Shown: positions 1-12,500 of the stretch, piece by piece
Layout of the letters: each line of letters starts with the position of its first letter
Numbering within the stretch: position 1 is the stretch's first letter
DNA from: Lytechinus pictus
Taxonomy: Eukaryota > Echinodermata > Echinoidea > Temnopleuroida > Toxopneustidae
Assembly (NCBI RefSeq): GCF_037042905.1
Contig: NC_087249.1
Span: 53,350,901 to 53,414,900, forward strand
Direction: 5' to 3'
DNA: 64,000 nt
Translations under genes and position numbers: made by a program
The notes under the pieces: generated by a model
What the model saw: only the letters and a program-made list of their open reading frames with translations
Databases searched by the model: none
Told to the model about the DNA's origin: nothing

Positions 1-1425
1 TCATTACACTCACTTTCAACTAACACAAATAGGAGTACGTTGGGCACCGGAGGGTACTTCACGATGCGACAATCGCCAGAGAAATGCCCCGCAGATTCGT
101 CGTTATATTATCAAGGCCATCGTACCCTCACAAATGATTTTTGCATTAAAATTGAGCTCAAAGTCTACCCTTTCACCTTATTATAATTTCTAAAACAGGA
201 ACGGGTAGGTGAAGATTTAAATAAGGGAGAAAGTCAGCCAACTTCAGCCATCTCCAACTTCTTCCGTTTGTAATTTTGTCAAATAAAGTCAAATCAGATT
301 GTGACGTATTTGGTATGTATGCAAAGGGGATCATCTCAGAAGTTCAACCATTCATAAAAGACGTACATCAGGAATCCGTACGAAGAGATATAGATGTCAG
401 AAGAACTGCAAGTTGTGTTTCAATTTTGAACAAAAACTGAGCTCGGAGAGAAGTTATGTGGGAGAACGTCGTTTACGGCGGTGCCTCGCATGGTCCTTCA
501 AAAAATCTCTGACCTCAGATTTTACGAGGGGGCTTATCGCGTTATGTAAGCGGGCTCTAACTTTCGCCTGGCGGCTCGCCGATTGATGTTAGATATCGTT
601 CCTTCGCCCGAAGGAAGCGATAACAAAGGATTAGGAGAGAAATTGGAAGATGGTTCTCCTTCTCTTAATAGCTTCATGGTCCAATGTTGGAACTGATGAA
701 ACTGATGACCTACAGTATGGTGAAACAAGTCAAAGTTTCTTCTTGGACTCTGGACTGAAAATTTTGCCCATCATTATGATTATTAAGGGAGAAAAAAAGG
801 TACATGTATGTAAAAAATAAATCAACTGTGTTGTGAAGATTAGGAAGAATAAAAGAATGATTACAAAAATGATAATGATGCAGGCATCTTCACAGATAGT
901 GTACATGTAGCTGTAGGCCTACATGTACATCATGTACAATCACATCTTTTTATGCTCATAATGTATTGTAGGCCTACAGAATATTGTACATGGCATCTTT
1001 ATTTTCTTTTGAAATGATGCAGTTTAAGAAACAATGGAAACAGCAGGAACGATAATAAAAATAAACTTTTATAATGATTATGATCCTAGAAAGTTTAATG
1101 TTAAAAGATAAAGTGCACTGTATATTAAAAATGATCAGAAGAACGGTGATGAAGATTTAAAAGAAAATAGTTATATTGAAATTCTAACTACATGTATATG
1201 TTTAATAAGAGTCTGTTTCTATAGACTGTGCTGAAACTCTGGGAAATACAAGAAATTTGTAGTATTAAAGGAATGGTATGTGACAATCCTCCATAACACC
1301 TTGCGTAAATCATTTCCTCTTTTCCCAAATGGGCTCTGGTTAAGACCACTTGCTGAGCACATAATGGGCTCCTAAAGTTGCTCTCTGTCAGATTTTTTTT
1401 TTTAGAGCTCTGTAGCTGGTCTATA
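1..1425 (+). other. Intronic or upstream sequence, nothing recognised
   Basis: Upstream of the first recognised WWC exon, so presumably intron. Positions 60-700 are richer in CpG than the rest of the intron, but I see no WW1 exon, promoter motif or other exon. Confidence 0.4.
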
Positions 1426-1901
1426 GGTGGTTTCAAACCGCCTTGATCACAAGAATCCCCGTTAAATTACGAGAACTTTTTTAGGCTGAAAAATACCCAT
1501 TAATTATTCCTGAATTCACACCGCCCTGAAACATATCCTTCGGGATAAGTTCCTGAAGTTACGAGCATGCGCAGTATGGTCTGATAAGCAGCAAGGCGCG
1601 AAATTCAAAATCACTAGCCCAGCAGCAACCCATGCACGGCGCCGCACCCAACGACACGCTGGGCTAAAAGTTCCCGTAATTTGCTTTCAGACCGCCAAAA
1701 TACCCACGACCTTGGAAAAATCCCCGTGAAAGTTCTCGTAATTTCGCCAAGTACCTACTATTTATCGGGTATTTTCTTTCGGGGATATTACGCGTAGTTT
1801 GCTTTCACACCGCCAAAATACCTGGTATTTTCTGATCGGGGTAAATTTCCCGATCAGAGAATACCTGGAACTGGCGAACTTCGAGGCGGTCTGAAACCAC
1901 C
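1426..1901 (+). mobile_element. Inverted-repeat element, family A copy 1
   Basis: Terminal inverted repeats GGTGGTTTCAAACCGCC and its near complement ggcggtctgaaaccacc. Near the right end is a hairpin-forming block (ggtattttctgatcggggta ... cccgatcagagaatacc). It is 476 bp, with no coding capacity. Two more copies lie at 7965 and 5436. Confidence 0.85.
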
Positions 1902-3528
1902 TTATGATGTCTGTAGTCAAAATGTACAGTTTTTGACAGTTTCTTGCTGGATCAGTCAATTTATGAATTCCATTTCCATATAATACATGTACTGTACTGA
2001 AGTACATGTACATTATCATGAGAGGCCTAAAACTAGTACTGGGTCTACAACTTTTTCTGAATTTGATACATGTAGAAGGCATACAGCAAGTGAGAATTAA
2101 AAACTTGGAAGAAATATTTCCCATAACAATCAGGCAAAATCCCAAGTCCAAGGAAGAATCCTGTAGAAATGCAACTGAGTTCCCACGAAAACCAGAAGGT
2201 GTTTGAAATGAGAAGTCACATTAAATTTATTGAAATAGATATGATGGACCTAGATTAATGCATGGTGTTTAACTCTGATTAACTTGGATTAATTTAGGTC
2301 CAGGCTTTATTGGTCCTGGCATGAGTAGGCCTACACATCAGACTTTACATACACGTAGTCCTATGTGTTGATGCCTATAGTATTGAGTAACACGTTAATC
2401 TCATGCATAGGCCTACATGTTGGCCTACACCTGTATTGTAGGCTTTTCTACATGTATAGGCCTATAAATTTGGGTGATGTTGGCCAAATAACTATGGGCT
2501 GCCTACATGTACATGTAGTTTATTAAACATTACTCTAGAGCTTCAAAATCATGAGATAGATAGGAAAGCCTTGAAGTACATGTAGCTATTGAAATCTCCA
2601 TTTACATTTCATCTACATTTTATTTTACGAGCAGTCACATGACTATAAAGTATGATGTACTTTCATCTTTAAAAGGCCAAAGTAGCGTTGGCTTCCAAAT
2701 AGTACTATTAAAAGGCCCAAAAGAAAGGTATTGATCTACATTCCTATCTTTGTGTCATCTATTGATTTGCCTCCATCCCTTTGTTAGCTCTGGTATTAGA
2801 CACATACTATCAGCTATGTGCATATTTCCTTCTTGCGTTGAGCCTTGTGGGGTTGATGGAAAGCTTTTGTTTGCAGCATGCACTGCTGTGCACAGGCTTT
2901 TCGTTAGAAGCCTTTTGTACTGCTTCACAGCCCATTGCTACTTGAAGCGCATGCAAATGACTTAAGCAGAATAAAATCAAATTTTCTATGAAAAGTCTGA
3001 AGTGATACACAATATTCTGGTTTAAAAAAGCATATACATGAACTTTTCTATACATGTACACATGGAAGGATTCATATAAATGAGAATCTCCTAGAAATAT
3101 GCCTACATGTACATGTAGTTGACACCTGTTTTGTATGCACTGTAGTATGATGAAAAAAAAAATTATATTTGCTTCATTCGAATGGTCACTTGGTCTGGTA
3201 CACACGTTGCAAGAATGTGATGTACTAGGTCTAGGTGTATCAATTATTATATGTTTACTGCTTTAAGTATTTAAATTCTCAATAATCTAGATTACTTTGT
3301 ACATGAACTTGTAAAGGTCTAGACCCACATTGGTATGCAACAATCTGAAGATAAACTACATGTATAAACCATTTTCTGTCTGCTACATGTGTGATTTTTG
3401 TGGAAAAAATGAAAGCACTAAAATTGTGTTGCTAATTTCGGGAGGGGGAGAGGGTAGGGGTTTGTTCATAAGTGATTTGTTCATAAGTGATTAAATCAAC
3501 ACATTGTTTTCTCTCTTTTCATTCCTAG
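1902..3528 (+). other. WWC intron, palindrome-rich
   Basis: No gene seen. Dense in TACATGTA and TAGGCCTA palindromes (for example 2403-2470, 2503-2520, 3103-3119). Confidence 0.6.
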
Positions 3529-3569
3529 ATTGATCAAACCAGTGTCATTTGCAGATTGTGTAGGTGATG
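3529..3569 (+). CDS. WWC1: WWC exon: linker between WW1 and WW2
   Basis: A 41-bp exon between ..ttcattcctag and gtaagt. It encodes [13 protein letters not shown], matching the KIBRA linker TKPLTFADCISD between the two WW domains. It enters with one base of a split codon, so an upstream exon carrying WW1 must exist. I found no WW1 signature (GW..15-20..YY.DH..WxDPR) in the first 3.5 kb. Confidence 0.88.
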
Positions 3570-6500
3570 GTAAGTAAAGATTTTTATTTTTAGTCCACAA
3601 GATTATCTTCAAGACAACAAGACCTTTTTTTTTCTTAAAAGCAGCAATTGAGTAATAACAGCCACAAATGCATGCATATATAAATCTGCATCACATTCTG
3701 AAATATAATGGATTGTAAAAAGCTTTATTAATTATTAGTTTTAGTACTCCATATAAGGTTCTTGTATACTATATACATGTGCATGTAACTTTTGTATACT
3801 GGTAAGATTGGGAAATATTTGATGACAAATGTTAATAGCTCAAAACAGACCACATTACATGTAGGAAGAATGTTTTATCAAAATTTATAAGCGATACAAA
3901 AACTTAGGTGTGTCAGACTGTGACTTCCTTAATTTTCATCTTGCTTTGACTTGTTTCTTTTGTGAAATTTGTAACATTTTATTTCAACATTCAAATGATG
4001 CATTTTATAGGATTACAATACTACAAAAAGAAGAAGTGAAGTTTAGGAAATAAGTTAAACATATTCTATATACACTGTACATGTACATATTGTGCGTTGA
4101 TTTTTTTTTTTTTTTTTTAAACTGAAGATATTGGTTCATAAAAGTTTCCTTTTTTTTCTTTTCATTTAGAGTTGCCATTTGGATGGGAGAAAGTTTTTGA
4201 TCCGTCAATTGGAGCCTATTACATCAATCATTTAAATCGTAAGTTATTTCACAATGAATTGAGGATGAAATTTGTCTCTCGCATTACCTCTGATTCGATA
4301 ACATTGTATTTTGAAAGAATACCAGTGATTATACAGTAATTTTTTTGTGAAAGATTTCACATTGTGGATCAGACATTAAAATTGTGATACTTGTGTATTG
4401 GCCTTCAAGAAAAAAAAAAACTTTTATTTTCTTTTTCCTTTTTTGTGGATATTTTGTAGGGTAAGTAGTGTCCTTTGCTGCAGTTGACTCTCATAAACTT
4501 TGGTTATTTCATTGTCAAGAGATTTTGTCAGTTTGGCCTATAGCAATTCAATGTTCTTTCTTGATATATAGTAGATTTTTTCCCATAAGTTAATACTGAT
4601 TTTGTTTCTGTTAGAATACTCAGCTCTGCGTTGGAGGGGCATGAACACCCTCTCATCACAGATCAATGATATTAATCCAGACAGGTCCAAATACTGCTAA
4701 ACTCGTTATCAAGATCGTAAACTGCTCCACCTCACTGTTATTTGGAATAAGTAGCACCCTGTATGAGACTCCGAAAACAAAAAAATCTGTTGAGCAACGT
4801 TTTGACTTAATGTTAATGTGCATTGGGCCTACACGTACCTGTTGTGGGAAACGCTCATTCTATATCGTTTTCATGTAACAATCGCAAACCTGTATGTCGG
4901 CTTTTTATTCAATTGGCCTATTCTCCATAATAATTTTTCAACATTAAATAAAGTTAATCCATGATTTACAAGAGGAGAGGGTGGATATTTACATTGTATT
5001 GACACCTGGGGAAGACGTTAGCATTCCTTGGCTTATGAGATGATGAGCTTAAATCAGGTTGATTTGATATTAGGATGGTACAAGGGTAACAGGTCAGGTC
5101 AATCAGGTTTTTTTTCCCACAGGGTCATATGAGGACAATCCACACATATTCATCATCCAATGCAATTCACATCCAGGTTTCATAGTACCTGTAAACTGTA
5201 TGCGTGTTCACACCCATCCTGATCAGATAATGTCCATTAATACATGTGTACTTTCATACAGGCAAACTGCAAGGTTCTTTCCTGAATGGGGATGTGTGAA
5301 AGCACCTTGTGCACCTCAGATCTTTTGTATGTAGGCCTATGTAAATACATGTATGCAATGCTTCACATGCATAATTCAGGAAGGGCAGACCTGTTCATTT
5401 CCACATTGGCCTACAATGTATTCCTTCTTAATTTCGGTGGTTTCAGACTGCCTCAAAGTTCGTCAGTTCCAGGTACAGGTATTTTCTGATCGGTAAATTT
5501 ACCCCGATCAGAAAATACCAGGTAATTTTTGGCAGTGTGGAAGCAAATTAAGCGTAATCTCCCTGAAAGACAATACTTGCTAAATAGTACTTGTCAAAAT
5601 TGCGAGAACTTCATGTAGAATGCAAACTTGGAATGGGCTGAAAAGCACCATTGTTACATAATCGACTGTGTATTTAAAACTGCTGAAGCGAGACCTATGG
5701 AATTTTTTTTTAAAGTTAGGACTCGAGATGAGCTTTCTGTTACCAGATATTTCATTGAGAATAATTTTCAATTTTGGAATTAATTCAGCCGTATATCAGA
5801 GCATGGAGTAGGTCCATGATCAGAGGGACATTTTTGGGGGGACGCGCTGTACATGTACCTCCTGTCAAACCCTCAATAATGATCAAACCTCTTTATTTAT
5901 TTTTTTCCTTCTGACTGTTCTCTGAGACTCTAAGTATTCCTTGCTACTCATTGAATTTCCCTCCAATCTTCTATTTTGGTTGCTCAAGGAGAACTTCCTC
6001 CCTTTTTCAAAGATAATTGTGGATTTATAAAAAGAGACAGGCAAGCTAAGTGTATTTTAGTTGACAGTATGAAGGCCATGAGGATGTCTGCAAGACATTC
6101 TATTGTTGTGTGGCACTCTAGTAGTTGGAGGAAAAAAAAGACCTTTCCATAATAGTCTGAGACTATTTCCGTTTATACTTAAGGAACAAGTCTGAACATA
6201 ACAAGGCTGGTAAAGGCTGGCCATCATGCAATGAAAACGAAATGATGATCTTGGCATCACTTGACATCGCTTTCAAACAATGCTGTAAAAGGGTTAATAC
6301 GATTTCAGAGGATGGAATATAAATGGGTTTACCAGTGGATGCTGATGCTAGCATTTTGAGAAAGTGTAACTCCCACTGCAAAACAATGACTCATCATGGC
6401 TAGAAACGATTATCATGTCGTGTTTATGGAAATAAGTTGTAAATAGGGGTACATACTGTATCTTCCATAAAATGAAAATCCCTTCCATAAAAGCCCAAAT

Positions 6501-9500
6501 ATTTAAAATATTGAATCGGTCAATTATCAAAGTCACTTTATTAAGAATCTATTTGAAAATCAAAATGAATAGTAAGAATCAGTATTGATATTAAACTTAC
6601 TAATACTATGCCAGCCCCAGGCACGTTGCCTAGTAGAGGCTAGTCTGCAGGTACAGACCCTTGGTTTTCGCAATTCGCATAGTGCATAATGCAGAGTCTG
6701 AAGTAGTGAGAGTGTGAGACTATATTCACTATGACACAGATAGTCTTTGGAGTCTAGTCTTCACTCTAGACCTGTTATTGGTTGAAGTGTCAAATATAAG
6801 TCATAGAGGCCTACAAAACATGTACAACTACAAGGGACATCCAATTGCATTGTCAAACACCGAACAATGCTCTTTATGGAAGGAACATCAGATCGAAGCT
6901 ATATATCAATTAGTCAAGGAGACCAATTAGTGGAGCCGAGCAATTATCAACCCTCAATTATTGTAAAACTAGTTATATTCACATAAAACCTGATGATAAG
7001 AAACTGAAACTGTAGATTGCCAGACTATTCAAGTTGAAGTGTCATACTTTGAAGAGCGACAGAGATTGAAATTTCATGATGCTTTGAGATTAAACATGCT
7101 TGAAAATGTTGTGAAGCCCTACATGTTATTTCAGTGATAATGTATACTCTTTTTATACTGTTTACTTTTGCACCAATTCCATGCACAACTTTAATGGTTC
7201 TATGATTGGCTCCAGCAAAACTCGCTGAACTATAATTCCACACACAAATCGAATACCAACTTCAACCTTGGATTTAACACTAGATGCACTACCCTACATG
7301 TACATGTAAATCTAAACATAAAACCCTATTGCAACCCTAATTATAATCTACGTACATCCTCCGAAATAAAACTCAGTCCCAAGCAATTGTTGTAGGACTA
7401 GGAGCAAATGTTGTGTCACCTGAAAAATAGACCTTCATCTTCTGTTCGTAAACTGTCGTACAAATTTCAAAGTGTAATGTAATTTCCCTTGTTACCAGTA
7501 TTTTTAAAACATATTTTACATGTAGGTGAGCGAGGTGGTGAATTTCATTTCTTCTCTTCAAGGTCATGCATTCACAGTCATTTTGTGCGCCTCTGCTAGC
7601 TGCTTGCGATTCTATTTTTAGGAAAACGACTGTGAACCAGATCTTTTAAACATGTATTAGGTAAAAAAATAAAATAAAAATAAGTACATATTTGTTGTAC
7701 CTACATAGTTGTGCTTGAAGAACAGGGAAAACTGTTCTTGCATGGGGAATAAAAAAAGTTTTTTAAATCTGGTACTTGCATAAGCAGCTCTACAAATGCC
7801 TGAATTTCTACCCAGTAATTCCCTCATCTGGATAAGTCTCACTCCCCAATCCTACTTATCTTTGGATTAACTCTTCTCATTGGCATTGTTGACATTTTTG
7901 TGGCAGTTTATACTTTATACATGTATGTTTGGCAAGAGAGATCAATGACAGAATATAAATGTAAGGTGGTTTCAAACCCTCTATCATAATAATCCCTGTT
8001 AAATTACGAGAATTTTTTAAGGCTAAAAAATACCCATTAATTATTCCTGCATTCACACCGCCCCGAAACATACACTTCGGGATAAGTTCCTGAAGTTACG
8101 AGCATGCGCAGTATGGTCTGATAAGCAGGCAAGGCGCGAGATTCAAAATCACTAGCTCAGCAGCCACCCACGGCGCCCGCGCCCAACTACACGCTGGGCT
8201 AAAAGTTCCTGTAAATTGCTTTCACATTGCCAAAATACCTGCGACCTTGGAAAAATCCCCGCGAAAGTTCTTGTAATTTTGACAAGTACTATTTAGTGGG
8301 TATTTTCTTTCGAGGAGATTACGCGTAATTTGCTTTCACATTGCCAATATTACCTGGTATTTTCTGATCGGGGTAAATTTCCCGTTCAGAAAATACCTGG
8401 AACTGATGAACTTTGAGGCGGTCTGAAACCACCTGTAGATTGGTCGTGCTATCGGCCTACTTGCTGCATGTATGTTCTCAAAAGACTTTTAAAGTTTAGA
8501 ATATTTATTAATCCTTTTTCGTCTTTTGCTCAAACTAATTGAGTCAGAACATAAAGATAAATTAAAAAGAATGTAGACCTACCCCCTTGGTCAGAATTCA
8601 TGTACATCCAGCCTACTAGCGTAATAATTTCTTTGGGGATAGAGTGTGTGCAGAGAAATCTATGTCCTCACAAACTCGGTCGACACTACATGACCGGTGT
8701 GTTGGCTCAGTTGGTAGAGCGTCCGTCTCACAACCGGGAGGTCGGGGGTTCAAACCCCGGCCGCGTCAGACCAAAAGACGTTAAAAGATGGGAGTTGCTG
8801 CTACCCTGTTTGGCGTTCAATAATTAAAGGGATAGAGCCTCGTCCATCTGGCGCTGCACAGCGGCTGCCGGGCCCACGATCAATTGGGCAAAACAAATTT
8901 TCGGAGTATTTCATTTCTGATATTTATTTCGAACAATAAAATATGGATTTTCATTTTTTTCATTTTTTTCATTTTCATTTATTTCCTATACAGCTCACTT
9001 AGGGTACTTGTACATGTATAGATCTTTGAATCCATTGATTTTATCATTCGATATATTCCCCTTAATTCTGAAATACCATTCACCCACATTTCAAAGGCAA
9101 TAATTAAAGCATCAGCCTTGCATTAAATCCTCTTTTAAAACCCAACTGAAATCCAATGTAGCTTATTCTGGGATTGTATCTTGATGCATTGATTATATGT
9201 CATGATTGATTAGATGCAGACAGTTTGATGTCTTCTGAGAAAAGTACAGTGTAGCTCTGTAATGGTTGGTTTGCTTTATTGTTCGTCTGTCAGACATTTG
9301 AAGTGATAATGAAGCTCTCATACCCCTTTCATAAACCCATCCTCCAATTAGCCGCCTAAGAGTAATGCGGATAATTCAATAAAAATTGCGTTCACAAACT
9401 CCGAAAATAATCCGCACTATTTTTACGAGCGCCCGTCCTGAAAAAGGCGGATAATCGTCATGGCAACCGCACTCACCCCCTCCGATGCGGTTGTGTTGGA

Positions 9501-12500
9501 AAAGGGTGACCTTGTGACCGCACCATGGCAATTATCCGCATTACTTTGAAATGCGTTCATAAAGTCCAAATCTGGTCCCGATGCCGCTATTATGCGGATA
9601 ATTGCAGCATCAAAATAATGCGGATAACTCTGGTCCTCCTCCGATTTTACGACCAAATTATGCTGCTATTAGCAGCATAATTGGGTTTATGAAAGGGGAA
9701 TCATTTTAATAAAATTCAAAAGACACCATGGCTGTAAAAACTTACTTAAAGGAGAATGAAACTCTTGGAGCAAGTTAGCTTTTGTGAAAGGCAGAAAAAT
9801 CAAAGAATAAGATCAACAAAAGTTTGAGTAAAATAGGACTAGCAATAGAAGAGTTATGAGCATTTGAATGTCGAGATCACTAATGCTATGGAGATCCTCC
9901 TATTGGCAATGCGACCAAGATCTATGATGTCACAGATGAACAACTCTCCCCTCTTGGACGCTGAAAATATACCCCAAAACATCTCTTTTTGCTCATTCTA
10001 ATCATATGACAAATGATTCATCAATGATATGTTGTGAAACCTCTGTACTTGTCCTCTCATAAAGAGAACACCTCACCTTGTGATAGGCTCTATAAAAGTG
10101 AGAATATAAGTGAAATAAGTACTAAAGTAATGAAGGAGTTGTACGTGTGTGACATCACAGATCTTGGTCGCATTGCCAATGGGAGGATCTACATGGCATT
10201 AGTGATCTCAATATTCAAATGCTCATAACTTTCTTATTATTCATTCAATCTTCCTCAAACTTTCAACAATATGTTTCTTTGATTTTTCTCTTTGATATGG
10301 ATTCAGCTGGTTTCAAGGGTTTCATTCTCCTTTAACTTTACAATTAAATGGTAGCAACATGTGCCACCATAGCAATAATGCTCAACAAAAATCAGAATTT
10401 CTACAAGTACTCTGGAGATATAAAGAAAAGGTATGCAATGGACATGCCTAGTGGGACACACAAAATGTTAGAATGTACATGGTAGTACAAGTCAACACTA
10501 ATCTGTTTTAATACCCTCGCCTCATTCAGATTGGAAAGAAAGTAGGCCCTTTTTATGCAACTTTTGAGCCATATTTACCTTTGTATTTTCAATATCACAA
10601 TATTCAATACTCAATTCAACTTTGCCTGTGCTGGGGGTGAAAACATTGTGGGGGGCTAGTAGGAGGCTGTCCAGAATTAGACTTCAATTTGCTCTCTATA
10701 GATTACGCACACCCTTTGAATGAACATCCCATATTACTGTATATTTGGGATTATGCTTGGTTTCTATGATAGTGATACAGTCATAGCCTCTGGTTTGGGT
10801 TTCAATATATTGATGGATACGTAGGATATTCTCTCTACATTACAGAAGATAACTGGCACTATATGTTTTCATAGACATGTACAGTACATGTAAATGTTCT
10901 TTTTAAATATGTCAATTTTTTGTGGCCAACATGTTCTCAAATTACGGGCAGGCCTTTATTTTGCAGTTCATTGCATAGACCCATGTAGGCCTATGCACCA
11001 TAGGCCTAATTGTTATTCAATTGCCTGTATTCATAGAAGTTATGCCCTATTTATTTTTCATCAGTTTTGACATGTTAACAGCATTTTACAGGTTTGTTTT
11101 TAAAAGTAACATAAATTGGTACCACCAATGTCACTGCGGTTGAAATTCCAGTTTACCTTTTCGACAATTTCACATATGCATCTGTGCATTTGTGCATGTT
11201 GTTTTCCGAAGCTTTACATGCATGTCCTACATACATCTATAATAGTGATGACTGACACTCTAGCAATGTCATTCTTTCTGCCAAACTCAGCTTTACCACA
11301 CTGGGCACCATTGCCTATGTGTTAAGCATACATGTAACAATTCGTGTGGTTAGTCTATGCCTATTGTTCCCACTTCCTAGCGAGCTATTGTTCCTCACAT
11401 TCCTTTCTGCTGTGTACCCCAATCCCATCTGAGTGGGTTTTCTTGTTCTCAGAAGCAAGCTAGGAACTCGAAGGGGTATTCAGCTTGGTGAAATTCTGTG
11501 AATGGATAAACATCTTGTAGTTTGAAGGTACCAGACAGCCAGTGTCCTTTGTTTTCCTGATCTGTATCTATTATCTAAATAAATTCTGGATCTTATGATA
11601 ACTGCAGATGTTTTGATGCCCTTTATCATTGCTTTCTATAGTGTCTAGTTATCTGATAATGAAAGCAATATATATTTAGAAGAAGTATCACTTTTAAAGT
11701 CATACAGAATGTAAGATCAACAAAAAATCAAGACGAAATGTTAATCTGCAGCACTTCTCAAACAGGGTCTTGACCCTACTTTCTTGTAGCAGCACTGTCC
11801 TGTCCACTTTGTAAACAAACTCAACACAAATATTTCATGAATGTTTTCTCAAATAATAGGCCTACCATGCTATAGTTGTATTGTAGGCCTTGGCTTATGT
11901 ATACCTACAGTGTATGTCACAACTCACAATCATTATCATATGCAATCAATTTTAATTTGCCAATGAAATCAAATGTTAAGACTAGAAAAAAAGGAATATG
12001 TTGGTATAGGCCTACATATTTGCCTTGAGTTAACATTTTTATTATATGATTGCATTGCTAACAGTAAGTCGGCGTTTATGCAACATCAAACCAGAATCAT
12101 GATTTGAATCATGATTCAAAACACAAACATGAATCACAATACCACAGAATCAGCATTTAGACGACCTTCATTCCAATGCTGTTTCTCCTTGGATTTGGGC
12201 CGATCCAGTGAGCATCACAGTGCGCAGTTTGACAGCGGAAGTACATGTATAGGTCAACTTTTATAGCACGCGCCTTGAGCTATGCAAGAGTCAAACCGAA
12301 AGTAGCCCGACAGAGTGACGTCATAGATTCATGATTCAAATTACGATTGGATTTATACCTGTTTCGTTCATGATTCCACAAAAACGTCTTTCCAAACGCC
12401 CCTTTTTCCGTGTTTCATGTTGGTGTTTTGAAAGCCCTTTTTTTCTTCAAATTTGACTAAACGCAATCGTGATCCAGCAGAATCATGATTTTAATCTTGA

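Noticed and set aside
1..3528. Search for the first WW domain exon of KIBRA
   Set aside because: No segment encodes the W...YY.DH...W.DPR pattern, so the exon is taken to be upstream of the window.
4613..4700. Exon-like segment after tttctgttag reading [15 protein letters not shown]
   Set aside because: It has a weak donor (gtccaa) and no match to WWC, and it would separate the two halves of WW2.
8692..8775. Possible tRNA gene
   Set aside because: A and B boxes are present, but the acceptor stem does not close and a SINE body follows.
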